From NCBI RefSeq assembly GCF_030053895.1, contig NZ_CP125781.1:744001-808000 (forward strand): a stretch of DNA of 64,000 nt, given 5' to 3'. A program made the position numbers and the translations under genes. Each line of letters opens with the position of its first letter. The first letter of the stretch is position 1. Under the pieces are notes generated by a model. The model ran no database searches. It was not told the origin of the DNA and saw only the letters and a list, made by a program, of their open reading frames with translations. This stretch comes from Trabulsiella odontotermitis. GTDB lineage: Bacteria; Pseudomonadota; Gammaproteobacteria; Enterobacterales; Enterobacteriaceae. Shown piece by piece: positions 24,638 through 33,912 of this stretch.

Positions 24638-25385
24638 CAGAGATACTGCCAATCGCAGTTCGCCATCCCGACAGAAACAATCCGGACCATTCGGCATGTT
24701 GCTCTGGGATTTGCCTGTCAGTTTAATTGGCATTCTGCTGGGGTCGCTTCTGGTTAGCCTGCTGATCGAATATGCCTGCATTGCCTTACTCTGGCCTGAC
24801 GAAGGTGCTTCACACAGCTACCGGGTGATGGTTGCAGAAAGCCACTGGTTGTCGGAAGGGTACACGCGGAGTTTACTGATGGCAGCGCCGGTTGAGACGA
24901 TTTCGCGGTGGGTACATACCGCCTGGAACTGGTTGTTTGTCGATAGCGGATTCAGCCATTGGCTTCAATCATTCAGGGAAACTGGTCAGAAGGGGACTGG
25001 AGTTATCCCAACGATTAACCGGTTCGGTGACTCACTAATCGGCTGGCTTGGGGAGTACCTGCAAGCTACGCTCTGGGTAACTCTGATTTTCTTCATCAGG
25101 GTGATGATCCTTTTCCTGAGTCTGCCTCTGTTCGGCCTGGTGATTATCACCGGCATAGTTGAAGGGCTGGTCCGTCGAGATTTGCGTCGTTATGGAGCTG
25201 GATATGAATCGAGCTTTGTCTACCATCACGCCAAACGTTTTATTAAACCCGCACTTTACGGCCCCTGCATGTTGTATCTGGCCTGGCCGACTGCTGTCTG
25301 GCCAAATCTCCTGTTGCTGCCATCAGCATTATTACTTGGCGGTGTTCTGGCCATCGTCACGGCGTCCTTTAAAAAATACCTATAG
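24624..25385 (+). CDS. Integrating conjugative element membrane protein, PFL_4697 (TIGR03747) family
   Basis: The 253-residue product has four to five membrane segments (about residues 26-50, 145-185 and 215-250) and a soluble loop between them. The family is a fixed companion of the SXT/TOL TraD coupling protein. The ATG at 24624 lies inside the traD end; an earlier in-frame start at 24597 is less likely because the GGGGGG ribosome site fits 24624. The gene ends the first tra run, with a terminator just downstream. Confidence 0.88.
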   Translation: MSQHDRDTANRSSPSRQKQSGPFGMLLWDLPVSLIGILLGSLLVSLLIEYACIALLWPDEGASHSYRVMVAESHWLSEGYTRSLLMAAPVETISRWVHTAWNWLFVDSGFSHWLQSFRETGQKGTGVIPTINRFGDSLIGWLGEYLQATLWVTLIFFIRVMILFLSLPLFGLVIITGIVEGLVRRDLRRYGAGYESSFVYHHAKRFIKPALYGPCMLYLAWPTAVWPNLLLLPSALLLGGVLAIVTASFKKYL

Positions 25386-25417
25386 CCCAGGAAGTAGCTG
25401 TTTCGGGAATTCCCCGG

Positions 25418-25447
25418 AGCCCGCTTGATGTCGCGGGCTTTTTTTTT
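25418..25447 (+). terminator. Rho-independent terminator ending the first tra run
   Basis: AGCCCGC (25418-25424) pairs with GCGGGCT (25433-25439) and is followed by nine T. It separates the coupling-protein run from the pilus/channel run starting at 25578. Confidence 0.9.
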
Positions 25448-25577
25448 GAAGGTTCATCTGTATTAACTGGCTCACTTTGTGGCATTTAATTTTCTGACCT
25501 TCATAAATATTTTCCTGCTGCCAGCATGTCCTGTTTGCGTCAATCTCCCGACGACAAGTTATTAGGGAGAGTCGCAA

Positions 25578-25895
25578 ATGCGTCACACCACAATCATCCT
25601 GGCAATGTTATTGCCCGTTCTGCCGGTGCTGACCTGCCAGGCGTCAGAAAAAGATGAGCTGGCACTCGTGATGCGCCAGCTGGATCAGGTTCAGGCTGGC
25701 CTTGATCGCGCCCGCGTCGTAGCCAATCAGAATCAGGACGCTCGCTTTTATTTCGACTATCAGCAGGCAACCCGTGACATCTCAACGATGAGGCAGGGCA
25801 TATCCACTTATCTCGAGCCGTCGCGCGCGCAGCCAACAGCACCCTCCACTTTAGTCACCGGGCAGTACCGTGCTGAGGAGCCCTCATGGCGATGA
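25578..25895 (+). CDS. RAQPRD family ICE protein (TIGR01690)
   Basis: The 105-residue product has a signal peptide (ILAMLLPVLPVLTCQAS) and a helical domain rich in Gln, Arg and Asp (RQLDQVQAGLDRARVVANQNQDARFYFDYQQ), typical of the RAQPRD family of MPF_G loci. It is presumably periplasmic and linked to pilus assembly. GGGAG precedes the ATG. It begins the second tra run and overlaps the next gene by ten bases. Confidence 0.88.
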   Translation: MRHTTIILAMLLPVLPVLTCQASEKDELALVMRQLDQVQAGLDRARVVANQNQDARFYFDYQQATRDISTMRQGISTYLEPSRAQPTAPSTLVTGQYRAEEPSWR

Positions 25896-26131
25896 ATGGC
25901 TCTCAGCTAAATGGATGGAGTGCGGGCACCGGAAGCAGCCTCACGCCCGGGCAACTGAACCTCTTGATCCTCGGTACGCTCGCCATCGTCGTTCTCCTTT
26001 TCAGCGCATGGGCACTGGTGCAGGCCTACCGTGGCCTGGTCAGTAAATCAGTGACGTTCAGGCAGTTCAATGAGCTGCTAATTCGACTGATTGTGCTTTA
26101 TCTGCTGACCCTGTTTCTGTTTTTCCACTGA
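25886..26131 (+). CDS. ICE membrane protein, PFL_4701 (TIGR03758/DUF3262) family
   Basis: The 81-residue product has two membrane segments (about residues 24-46 and 62-79) joined by a short loop (VTFRQFNELLIR). It belongs to the small hydrophobic proteins of the pilin region in MPF_G loci. Its start lies inside the RAQPRD gene. Confidence 0.86.
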   Translation: MAMNGSQLNGWSAGTGSSLTPGQLNLLILGTLAIVVLLFSAWALVQAYRGLVSKSVTFRQFNELLIRLIVLYLLTLFLFFH

Positions 26132-26143
26132 AAGGATGACTCA

Positions 26144-26509
26144 ATGAAATTCACTTTCTTCAGGCATTTTCGTTCTGCCTATTCCCGTGCGGGATATTTG
26201 TTGCTTACCGGTCTCTTAACTGCAAGTCAGGCTATGGCAGACTTGCCAGCTGTTGAACAGCCAACATCTGGAGGCGGTGGCGGAACCTACAACACCGTTA
26301 TGGGCTACATCAAAATGGGGGCACTTGCGATAGGGCTTCTCGTATGTGTCGGTGCTTTTTTTGCCGTAGCGCATGCCGTGATTACCGCATTTCACGATAT
26401 CCGTCGTGGTAAGGGGGAATGGACTCAGTTCCTGGTCTATCTGGTTGTCGGCATCATCCTCATCCTTTTGGTTATTTACCTCGCAACTAAAGCTTCAGAT
26501 ATCCTGTAA
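26144..26509 (+). CDS. ICE membrane protein, PFL_4702 (TIGR03745) family, probable pilin-like subunit
   Basis: The 121-residue product has a long signal peptide (to about residue 32, ending QAMA), a Gly-rich turn (TSGGGGGTY), and two membrane segments (about 50-72 and 92-115). This layout resembles conjugative pilins of the TraA/VirB2 kind, but the pilin role is inference. AAAGGATG precedes the ATG. Confidence 0.87.
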   Translation: MKFTFFRHFRSAYSRAGYLLLTGLLTASQAMADLPAVEQPTSGGGGGTYNTVMGYIKMGALAIGLLVCVGAFFAVAHAVITAFHDIRRGKGEWTQFLVYLVVGIILILLVIYLATKASDIL

Positions 26510-26518
26510 GGAGCCCAT

Positions 26519-26899
26519 ATGGCCGTCATTGATTTCCTCCCTGACAGACTGAACAACCCCCCCGTGGTCTGGAAAGGGTTCACATCCGGGGAGTTTGTGC
26601 TGGCGGCCGTCATCGGTGTTATTGCCGGTATCCCTCTGGCAATACCGTTAGCTCTGGTTCCTTTTGTCGGATGGCTGGCTTTTCCGACGTGCATGCTGCT
26701 GATGCCTCTGTTGGTCATTTTTTTTGGCGGCAACTGGATTGCCAGCTACAAGCGCGGTAAGCCAGAAAATTATATCTGGCAACGTCTGGAGGAATTGCGC
26801 TGCCGTGCACGTATGTCCCGAACCATGATTCTGGATAGCAGGGCGTGGGAACTTAAACGAACGAAACCTGTTCCGTTGATGCGCGGAGGGAAAGTATGA
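26519..26899 (+). CDS. Conjugative transfer region protein, TIGR03750 family (TraL-like topology)
   Basis: The 126-residue product starts VIDFLPDRLNNPPVVWKGFTSGEF and has two adjacent membrane segments (about residues 26-70) and a basic C-terminal tail. Position and topology resemble TraL/VirB3 proteins. It overlaps the next gene by four bases. Confidence 0.87.
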   Translation: MAVIDFLPDRLNNPPVVWKGFTSGEFVLAAVIGVIAGIPLAIPLALVPFVGWLAFPTCMLLMPLLVIFFGGNWIASYKRGKPENYIWQRLEELRCRARMSRTMILDSRAWELKRTKPVPLMRGGKV

Positions 26900-27555
26900 G
26901 TCGTTTTCGTAACGGTATAACCGCCCGCGATAATCATATTATTTCGCTACGTATCGCTTGTGTTTTGCTGGCTTTGGGACTGTTCGTCACCAGTCTGGGA
27001 TGGATGCGAGCACCCTCGGAGCTGACAATTCACAACCCACCTGACCTGCGTTCCGGCAGTACCCGAAAATGGTGGGAGGTCCCGCCATCTACGGTTTACA
27101 GTTTTGCTTTTTACATTTTTCAGCAACTGAATTCCTGGCCGAAAAATGGGGAAGCTGACTACACAGCCAAAATTGCCCAAATGAGCCCGTATTTGACGCC
27201 GTCCTGTCAGGATTTTCTCAATAAGGACGCCGAGATGCGCAAGAATAATGACGAGCTGCGCGATCGTGTACGCGTGGTATACGAAATCCCCCGTCGTGGT
27301 TACAGTAACCGCAGCGTGACCATCATTGATGAAGATCATTGGGTGGTACGGCTGGACCTGGTAGCTGACGAATATTTCCATACCGAACCCGTTAAGCGTG
27401 CCCTGGCGCGTTATCCAATGAAAGTGGTTCGCTGGGAAGGTGACCCAGAGCGAAATCCGTTTGGACTGGCACTGGATTGCTATGACAGCGCGCCACAAAG
27501 ACTTGAGGCGATCTCCTTGCCTGAGCCAGAACAAAAGTCGGGAGCATTCAATTGA
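26896..27555 (+). CDS. ICE protein, PFL_4703 (TIGR03746) family (TraE-like)
   Basis: The 219-residue product has one N-terminal membrane segment (about residues 17-35) and a periplasmic domain with PPSTVYSFAFYIFQQLNSWP, VYEIPRRGYSNRSVTIIDEDHW and a C-terminal acidic tail. Topology and order match TraE/VirB8-type channel scaffold proteins; the assignment to PFL_4703 is by recognition of the family pattern. It overlaps both neighbours by four bases. Confidence 0.87.
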   Translation: MSRFRNGITARDNHIISLRIACVLLALGLFVTSLGWMRAPSELTIHNPPDLRSGSTRKWWEVPPSTVYSFAFYIFQQLNSWPKNGEADYTAKIAQMSPYLTPSCQDFLNKDAEMRKNNDELRDRVRVVYEIPRRGYSNRSVTIIDEDHWVVRLDLVADEYFHTEPVKRALARYPMKVVRWEGDPERNPFGLALDCYDSAPQRLEAISLPEPEQKSGAFN

Positions 27556-28451
27556 AAAAATTCTCAGTGATCCTGCTGACCCTGGTACTGGTCTCAGCCG
27601 GAGCTCGTGCTGTTGAGCTTATGAAATGGGAACGGATACCTTTGCAGATTCCCCTGACTGTAGGGCAGGAGCGAATCGTTTTTGTAAACAAAAACGTGCG
27701 AGTGGGGTTTCCGCCCACACTCAACGACAAGCTGCGTATTCAAAGCTCCGGAGGTGTAGTTTATCTCGATGCGAAAGAAGCCTTTCCGGTGACGAGACTG
27801 GAACTTCAGAACAAGGAAAACGGGGAAATACTTCTACTTGATGTTTCTGCTGCCCCCGGTAAAACCACGCGGGAACCTGTCAAAATTGTCTACGACGGAG
27901 AAGTGGCTACCGCTTCGGCGACCGATAAACAGACGGTCAGCAGTGATGGGGACAGTGCCGGCCGTCAGTCGTCGGCAGAGGCAAATGCAGAAAGCCGGAG
28001 GCCCGCAAAACTCAATGCGCCGCTGCCCGTTGTCCTGACTCGTTATGCCGCACAGAACATGTATGGACCGTTGAGAACGGTAGAGCCCGTACCGGGAGTA
28101 AGTCAGGTTTCACTGAAGCTTCCTCCCCGGATCACCACACTTATGCCCTCTGAGTCCGTCAGCGTCACGCCGATGGCTGCCTGGAGTCTGCAGGGCAGCA
28201 GTGTAATTGCGCTGCAGGTGCGTAACCGATCAGCAGTAAAGGTCATCCTCGATCCTCGTTCGCTGCAAGGTCAGTTTACTACTGCGACTTTCCAGCACCG
28301 TTGGCTGGGGCGTGCCGGTACACCGGAAGACACGACAGTTCTATATCTGGTTACTACAGGACGTCCCGAAAGTGCCTTTATTGCTGAACAGCGTTTACCC
28401 GAATCTGAAGGAAAGGAGAGTAAGCGGAGTAACCGAGGAGCACATAAATGA
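27552..28451 (+). CDS. ICE protein, PFL_4704 (TIGR03749) family (TraK-like)
   Basis: The 299-residue product has a signal peptide (FSVILLTLVLVSAGARA) and a periplasmic beta-rich domain (MKWERIPLQIPLTVGQERIVFVNKNVRVG), a Ser/Ala spacer, and a second domain in the C-terminal half. It occupies the TraK/VirB9 place in the operon. It overlaps both neighbours by four bases. Confidence 0.87.
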   Translation: MKKFSVILLTLVLVSAGARAVELMKWERIPLQIPLTVGQERIVFVNKNVRVGFPPTLNDKLRIQSSGGVVYLDAKEAFPVTRLELQNKENGEILLLDVSAAPGKTTREPVKIVYDGEVATASATDKQTVSSDGDSAGRQSSAEANAESRRPAKLNAPLPVVLTRYAAQNMYGPLRTVEPVPGVSQVSLKLPPRITTLMPSESVSVTPMAAWSLQGSSVIALQVRNRSAVKVILDPRSLQGQFTTATFQHRWLGRAGTPEDTTVLYLVTTGRPESAFIAEQRLPESEGKESKRSNRGAHK

Positions 28452-29974
28452 AAAAGCCTGCTTCAAACCTGCTTGTGAAAATTGCTGTTCCCGTCGTAGT
28501 GGTGGGCGCCATCATGATTGGGGTTAAATCCTGTACAGATAAAAACGATAAAAATGAAGCAGGCCAGAAAACCTCTAATGTCGCCCTGAAGGACCTTACA
28601 CCAGAAGATCTCAAAGCGCTGGGTGTGGAAGGTGACACCGCGCAGGATACTTTGCGTACCCTGGTTGGTAGTTACCGTAAGGTTCAGGGGCGCCTTGACA
28701 GCCTTGAAAGCGATAATAAAACGCTTGCTGATGAAAATAAGGAGCTGAAAAAAAATAGCACCAATGTTGATCAGCAAATCAGCCAGGCTGTGGGGCAAGT
28801 TCGTTCCGAAGAGGCTCAAAAACGTGCACAACTGAGTTCTCAGGTTACTGATCTGAGTTCGCAGGTGAACCAACTTCTTGACCAACTCAAAAATGGCTCC
28901 TCCGGCTTAACGGCAGGAAATAAAGGTAACGTTGCAGGCAGCGATATTCCAGTGGGACTGGGTTATGACAATGGACTGACCGGAGGCACGGGAAATCTAT
29001 CTCAAACAGATGGCAACGGGTTGCAATGGGTTGAGCCGAAAGATGGTATTGCCACGGATGCGAATGGTCGACCTGTCTCAGATAAAAACAGTAATAACGC
29101 GACTGGTTTTTCTTTTGCCACCTCCTTTGGCGCTGCAGGTGATGCAGCCAGGCAGGCAACGTCAGCAGTAAGTACAACGGTCCAGAACAACATTCCCGGA
29201 TCTGAAAAAAATGCTGCCCCTGTTTATACCCTTCCGGAAAACTCCACGCTTGTGGGTAGTCGGGCCATGACCGCGCTGTTGGGACGTATTCCCATTGATG
29301 GCAAGGTGACTGACCCTTACCCGTTCAAAGTGATGATCGGAAAAGACAACCTGACGGCAAATGGCATTGAATTGCCTGATGTACAGGGGGCGATCGTTTC
29401 GGGAACCGCTACGGGGGACTGGACGCTTTCCTGCGTACGCGGCGCCATAACAAGCATCACTTTTGTTTTTACTGATGGCACCGTTCGTACGCTTCCTTCA
29501 CCTGAGGGGCAAGGCAGTAATGGTGGTAATCAGAACAGCCAGGGTGGGAATAACAGCAGTATTGGCTGGTTATCAGATGACAATGGCATTCCATGCATTT
29601 CAGGTACCCGAAAATCAAACGCTTCTACTTATCTGCCAACCATTGCCGCACTTGCAGCTGCCAGCGCAGCTGGGGACGCCGTGGCTGAAAACCAGAATAC
29701 CAGCCAGACCAATGGCTATGGTGGTGTGACGTCTACGCTGACGGGGGATGCCGGTCAGGCCGTGTTGGGTAAGGCGTTATCCGGCGGTATGCGTGAGACC
29801 GTTGACTGGGTTAAAGCGCGATATGGTCAGACTTTTGACGCGATCTATGTACCGCCTGGACAGAAAGTGGCTTTACATATCACTCGTCAGTTGGCGATTG
29901 ATTATGAAGAAAAAGGCCGCAAGGTGAAATATGACGATTTCAGCCTCGCTGGTAGCAGCACGGGCATGGACTGA
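28448..29974 (+). CDS. ICE protein, PFL_4705 (TIGR03752) family (TraB/VirB10-like)
   Basis: The 508-residue product has one N-terminal membrane segment (about residues 9-26), a coiled coil (about 60-155, with many Lys, Glu and Gln), a Gly/Asn-rich region, and a C-terminal beta domain with SRAMTALLGRIPIDG and YVPPGQKVALHITRQLAIDYEEKGRKVKYD. This is the VirB10-type core that spans the envelope. It overlaps the preceding gene by four bases. Confidence 0.89.
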   Translation: MKKPASNLLVKIAVPVVVVGAIMIGVKSCTDKNDKNEAGQKTSNVALKDLTPEDLKALGVEGDTAQDTLRTLVGSYRKVQGRLDSLESDNKTLADENKELKKNSTNVDQQISQAVGQVRSEEAQKRAQLSSQVTDLSSQVNQLLDQLKNGSSGLTAGNKGNVAGSDIPVGLGYDNGLTGGTGNLSQTDGNGLQWVEPKDGIATDANGRPVSDKNSNNATGFSFATSFGAAGDAARQATSAVSTTVQNNIPGSEKNAAPVYTLPENSTLVGSRAMTALLGRIPIDGKVTDPYPFKVMIGKDNLTANGIELPDVQGAIVSGTATGDWTLSCVRGAITSITFVFTDGTVRTLPSPEGQGSNGGNQNSQGGNNSSIGWLSDDNGIPCISGTRKSNASTYLPTIAALAAASAAGDAVAENQNTSQTNGYGGVTSTLTGDAGQAVLGKALSGGMRETVDWVKARYGQTFDAIYVPPGQKVALHITRQLAIDYEEKGRKVKYDDFSLAGSSTGMD

Positions 29975-30249
29975 TGGGGATAAAGATGCAGAACAATAAA
30001 AACCTCGAGTATCGGGTGGACTATACGCCACTGGGTGGCCGTCTCTTTGCCGGTTTTGTCAGGTGTGATAATGGCAAATGGGAAGGTAGCAGGCATGAAG
30101 TCACCGAACAGGCCCTGCTCGCTGTCGGAAAGAAGCTTCTGAGCGAGGGAAATGGAATGCAGATGCAGCTGCCTGATGGACGAGTGATTCGTCTGTCAGC
30201 TGTCATCAGTGATTCGGATGAAGCGGAGGTGCATGTTGCTCAGTTTTAA
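29974..30249 (+). CDS. Small hypothetical protein between TraB-like and lipoprotein genes
   Basis: The 91-residue product (or 87 from the ATG at 29986) shows no signal peptide or membrane segment. The first ATG overlaps the stop of the upstream gene. Its 3' end overlaps the lipoprotein gene by 17 bases. The sequence (YRVDYTPLGGRLFAGFVRCDNGKWEGSRHE) is not one I recognise. A cytoplasmic protein among envelope genes is unusual; the function is unknown. Confidence 0.7.
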   Translation: MGIKMQNNKNLEYRVDYTPLGGRLFAGFVRCDNGKWEGSRHEVTEQALLAVGKKLLSEGNGMQMQLPDGRVIRLSAVISDSDEAEVHVAQF

Positions 30250-30649
30250 TCATCTGGCCACCGTTATGTTGGTCGTTGTATCGCTTGCCCTCTCGGGTTG
30301 CAGTACGTCAAAAGAGGAAATGTTGCCGCCTGGCGACAGCACCATGCTTGAATTATGGAACGATGGTGCATCGTCAACTCATGCTACCAACGAGAGCAGA
30401 ACAACACTTCGCCGGCCAGTTACAGACAGCGAACGTGAGATCAGTCAGCAGGTCAGTAACAGCTACAGCCGCACCCAGGAAAATGAAATTCAGCAGACGT
30501 TTCCGCGTCTGCCAAATCCTGACATGGTCATGTATGTTTTTCCGCATCTGGCTGGCGGGAACACGCCGGTTCCAGGCTACAGCACCGTCTTTCCTTTCTA
30601 CAGCCAGGTACAGTATGCGTTGCCTGGTGAGCGAACGGAGGATCTCTGA
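30233..30649 (+). CDS. Conjugative transfer lipoprotein, TIGR03751 family (TraV-like)
   Basis: The 138-residue product has a lipoprotein signal (VVVSLALSGCS) and a short periplasmic region with LPNPDMVMYVFPHLAGGNTPVPGYSTVFPFYSQVQYALPGE, a known pattern of this MPF_G lipoprotein. GGAGGT precedes the ATG at 30233; an earlier in-frame start at 30209 would put basic residues before a displaced signal. By position it is the TraV/VirB7 equivalent. Confidence 0.88.
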   Translation: MLLSFNHLATVMLVVVSLALSGCSTSKEEMLPPGDSTMLELWNDGASSTHATNESRTTLRRPVTDSEREISQQVSNSYSRTQENEIQQTFPRLPNPDMVMYVFPHLAGGNTPVPGYSTVFPFYSQVQYALPGERTEDL

Positions 30650-33465
30650 TGGCTTTCCCTTTATTTAGCCGACGTCGAGCGTCTCAGGATGCTCATCAGT
30701 ACGGTAACGGTCCGTTTTCCGTCAGTGGGTATGAACCGCTTACCCGGGAAGGGCAACTGACTCATTCAGATGAAGCGCGTCTGTATTCCACGGCACCTTC
30801 CATTATCGATCATGTTCCCTGGGGTGAGTATTTGCCAGAGCATGAATGTATTCTGCTTGACGATGGCGTATCCGTTGGGGCCGTGTATGAGATTATCCCT
30901 GTGGGCACTGAAGGGCGCCCGGAAACACGTCTGGACGAGATCTGCAATATCGCTGAGAACGCCCTACAGGACAGTCTCCCTGAACTGGATGATCACCAAT
31001 GGGTGGTACAGTTTTTCTGCCAGGATGACTCTGATCTCTCTACTTATATGGATACTATCAGAGGCTATGTCAGGCCAAGAGCTCAGGGAACTGCATTCAC
31101 GAAAGCCTGGCTGGCTGAACAGGAGCGCCACCTAGAAAATGTGGCGGTGGAACAGGGGCTTTTTGTAGACGAGGCTGTCACAGGGGCCGCCTGGAGAGGG
31201 CAAATTCGCAGAACGCGCATGGTGGTTTACCGTTGGGTTGAGACACCTTATCGTGACCCCATGCCACCGGAGGTGCTGCTGAAACAGGTCTGCGATCGCC
31301 TGACTGCAGCACTGAGCGGTGCCGGTATCCGGTGCGAAAAGCAGAACGGCGAGCAAATCCATAGTTGGCTGTTGCGCTGGTTCAACCCGGCGCCGGCGTG
31401 GGTCGATAAGAAAACATTGTATCGTTGCGCAAAACACTCCGATCATGCACCGGGCGATTTGCCTCTTCTGAATGATTTCAGCGAAAGCCTCTGGTTTACC
31501 CGCCCGCGAAGTGATGCCGAAAGCGGTGTGTGGTGGTTTGATGATGTGGCACATAAAGCTGTTCCGGTTGCCCGCCTGCGTACTGCACCTTCTACCGGTC
31601 ATCTGACGGGGGAGGTAAAACGTGGTGATAATGTGAATGCCATTATGGATCTGCTACCGGAAGGGACAGTTCTGGCCATGACCCTGGTGGTTCAGCCTCA
31701 GGACAAGCTTGAAGAAAGTTTTGCGAGCCTTAGCCGCAATTCAATGGGGGAGAATGTTGATTCCCTGCGTGCTCGCGAAGACGCTGCTACAGCGCGTAAT
31801 TTCCTGGGAAACAAACACAAGCTTTACCGTGCGGCCATCACACTGCTTATCAAGGCTCAGGACAAGGAAACACTCGATAAACGGTATCTTGATCTCAGCA
31901 GTAAATTACTGAACTGTGGGATGGAACCGATAAATCCAGAACACGATATTGGTCCTCTCAGCAGTTATATGCGTGCGTTACCTATGTGCTTTAACCCTCA
32001 AATGGATAAACACAACTGGTACACGCGCCTTATGTTTGTACAGCATTTTGCATGTCTCGCCCCTATTTATGGTCGCGACACCGGTACTGGTCACCCGGGG
32101 GTTACGTTCTGGAATCGTGGTGGTGGCCCCCTGTCCGTAGATCCACTTAATAAAAATGACCGTACCCAGAATGCGCACCTGCTGCTTTTCGGGCCGACAG
32201 GTGCCGGTAAATCTGCCACTGCGCTCGATAAACTGGCTCAGATGGTGGCAATCTACCGCCCCCGTATATTTTTGCTGGAAGCGGGTAACAGCTTCGGTCT
32301 GTTTGGAGATTACTGTAATTCGCTGGGGCTCTCAGTGCACCGTGTCAGTATCAAGCCTGGTAAGGTTATTTCACTTGCTCCGTTTGGCGATTCACATCTG
32401 CTCATGCAGGCGAAACCTGAGACGTTAGTGACAAGCGAAGAGGCCCTCCCTGACATTGATGAAGATGATGAGGACAAGGACGAAGAACGTGACATTCTGG
32501 GTGAAATGGAGATTGCAGCGCGGTTGATGATCACCGGTGGTGAAGCAGCAGAAGAGGAGCGAATGACACGCGCCGACCGCGGTATGATTCGTGAGGCGAT
32601 ACTCATTGCGGCTCGTAAAGCGTTTGACGAAAACCGCCAGATGCTACCGGAAGATTTAATGTTCTCGCTTGAGAACATTGCCCGCGATGTCAGCATGGGA
32701 GAAGACGGCCGCGAGAAACGCACGCCAGCGCGACGTGCGCGAGCTGAAGAGATGGCAGAAGCATTACGCATGTTTACCGAAGGTTTTGAAGGGGAGTTGT
32801 TTAACCGTCCGGGCGCGCAATGGCCAGAGGCAGACGTGACTATTGTTGATTTAGGTACGCTGGCGCGTGAAGGCTATGAAGCTCAGATGGCCGTTGCTGT
32901 CATCTCGCTGCTTAATACGATTAACAACATCGCAGAAAGGGAACAGTTCAGCGATCGGGATATCATTGTGCCAATCGACGAAGCGCATATTGTAACTGCT
33001 AACCCGCTGTTGGGCCCGTATGCAACCAAAATTGTCAAAATGTGGCGTAAGCTCGGATCATGGCTGTGGTTGTTCACACAGAACCTGGAGGATTTCCCTG
33101 ACACTGCGAAAAAAATGCTCAATATGGCGGAGTGGTGGATCTGCCTCGTTATGCCACCTGATGAAGTTGAACAAATAGCGCGATTTAAGACGCTCACAGA
33201 AGAGCAGAAGGCGATGCTGTTGTCCGCGACAAAACTTCCGAGAAAATACACAGAGGGAGTTATTTTGTCCCGTAAGGTACAGGCGTTGTTTCGTGCGGTC
33301 CCCCCCAGTTTGTACCTGGCGCTGGGAATGACTGAAAAAGAGGAAAAAGCCGAAAGACGGGCCATTATGAATGAATTAAATTGCTCGGAGCTTGAGGCCG
33401 CATTTCACGTTGCGCGCCGCCTCGATGAGAAACGTGGCATTGGCACTATTCAGGGGACAATATGA
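30649..33465 (+). CDS. Conjugative transfer ATPase, PFL_4706 (TIGR03744) family (VirB4/TraC-like)
   Basis: This large ATPase powers pilus and channel assembly. The 938-residue product has an N-terminal CagE/TrbE-like domain, Walker A (FGPTGAGKSAT, about residues 514-524), an acidic insert (DIDEDDEDKDEERD, near residue 605), and Walker B followed by helicase-like motifs (IVPIDEAHIVTANPLLG, then WLWLFTQNLEDFP). It overlaps genes on both sides. It is the hallmark gene of the MPF_G locus. Confidence 0.93.
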   Translation: MAFPLFSRRRASQDAHQYGNGPFSVSGYEPLTREGQLTHSDEARLYSTAPSIIDHVPWGEYLPEHECILLDDGVSVGAVYEIIPVGTEGRPETRLDEICNIAENALQDSLPELDDHQWVVQFFCQDDSDLSTYMDTIRGYVRPRAQGTAFTKAWLAEQERHLENVAVEQGLFVDEAVTGAAWRGQIRRTRMVVYRWVETPYRDPMPPEVLLKQVCDRLTAALSGAGIRCEKQNGEQIHSWLLRWFNPAPAWVDKKTLYRCAKHSDHAPGDLPLLNDFSESLWFTRPRSDAESGVWWFDDVAHKAVPVARLRTAPSTGHLTGEVKRGDNVNAIMDLLPEGTVLAMTLVVQPQDKLEESFASLSRNSMGENVDSLRAREDAATARNFLGNKHKLYRAAITLLIKAQDKETLDKRYLDLSSKLLNCGMEPINPEHDIGPLSSYMRALPMCFNPQMDKHNWYTRLMFVQHFACLAPIYGRDTGTGHPGVTFWNRGGGPLSVDPLNKNDRTQNAHLLLFGPTGAGKSATALDKLAQMVAIYRPRIFLLEAGNSFGLFGDYCNSLGLSVHRVSIKPGKVISLAPFGDSHLLMQAKPETLVTSEEALPDIDEDDEDKDEERDILGEMEIAARLMITGGEAAEEERMTRADRGMIREAILIAARKAFDENRQMLPEDLMFSLENIARDVSMGEDGREKRTPARRARAEEMAEALRMFTEGFEGELFNRPGAQWPEADVTIVDLGTLAREGYEAQMAVAVISLLNTINNIAEREQFSDRDIIVPIDEAHIVTANPLLGPYATKIVKMWRKLGSWLWLFTQNLEDFPDTAKKMLNMAEWWICLVMPPDEVEQIARFKTLTEEQKAMLLSATKLPRKYTEGVILSRKVQALFRAVPPSLYLALGMTEKEEKAERRAIMNELNCSELEAAFHVARRLDEKRGIGTIQGTI

Positions 33466-33869
33466 AAAAACTGATTATGGCGACGCCGATCGTTGTACCG
33501 GACAAGGCATTTATTGCCTCTGTTATTTTTACCGTTCCGCCACAGGGTTCTGCCTCAGTCGGTGTGGCTGACAGTGAGTCGATTAAGCATCTGCAAGGGG
33601 AGATCGTTAAGAGACTGGAGCAGCCTGTATTGCTGTCGGTCTATCCTCACCGGGTTGGCCGGCGCAGCTGCGTTGCAGTCCACCTCAGCGACGTGCATGA
33701 GAAAACCCTGGATATCCTGATAACTGTTACCGGCAATACACTCTGGCCAGCAGAACAGGAGTACCGGTCGGGTATCCGATGGAATATCTGTGTACCCGAT
33801 GCAACCGATATGCTCTGGGTTCTTAAGGAAATCGACAGGGTGACCTGTGACACCGGATGTGACTTATAA
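33462..33869 (+). CDS. Hypothetical protein following the VirB4-like ATPase
   Basis: The 135-residue product has no clear signal peptide or membrane segment. AGGGGA precedes the ATG, which overlaps the ATPase stop by four bases, so it is a real member of the operon. The pattern (ADSESIKHLQGEIVKRLEQPVLLSVYPHRVGRRSCVAVHL) is not one I can name. It is the last gene of the second tra run. Confidence 0.75.
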   Translation: MKKLIMATPIVVPDKAFIASVIFTVPPQGSASVGVADSESIKHLQGEIVKRLEQPVLLSVYPHRVGRRSCVAVHLSDVHEKTLDILITVTGNTLWPAEQEYRSGIRWNICVPDATDMLWVLKEIDRVTCDTGCDL

Positions 33870-33882
33870 CCCTCCGACCTTG

Positions 33883-33912
33883 CCAGACAGCGGTGTGTTT
33901 TCCGCTGTCTGG
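33883..33912 (+). terminator. Strong hairpin after the second tra run, no T-run
   Basis: CCAGACAGCGG (33883-33893) and CCGCTGTCTGG (33902-33912) form a perfect 11-bp stem with an 8-base loop. No T-run follows, so it may be an mRNA-stability hairpin or a Rho-dependent end rather than a classical terminator. The rest of 33913-34135 holds a second small GC hairpin and an inverted repeat CTGACGT/ACGTCAG (34009-34015 with 34058-34064), which may be regulatory for the third run. Confidence 0.55.
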
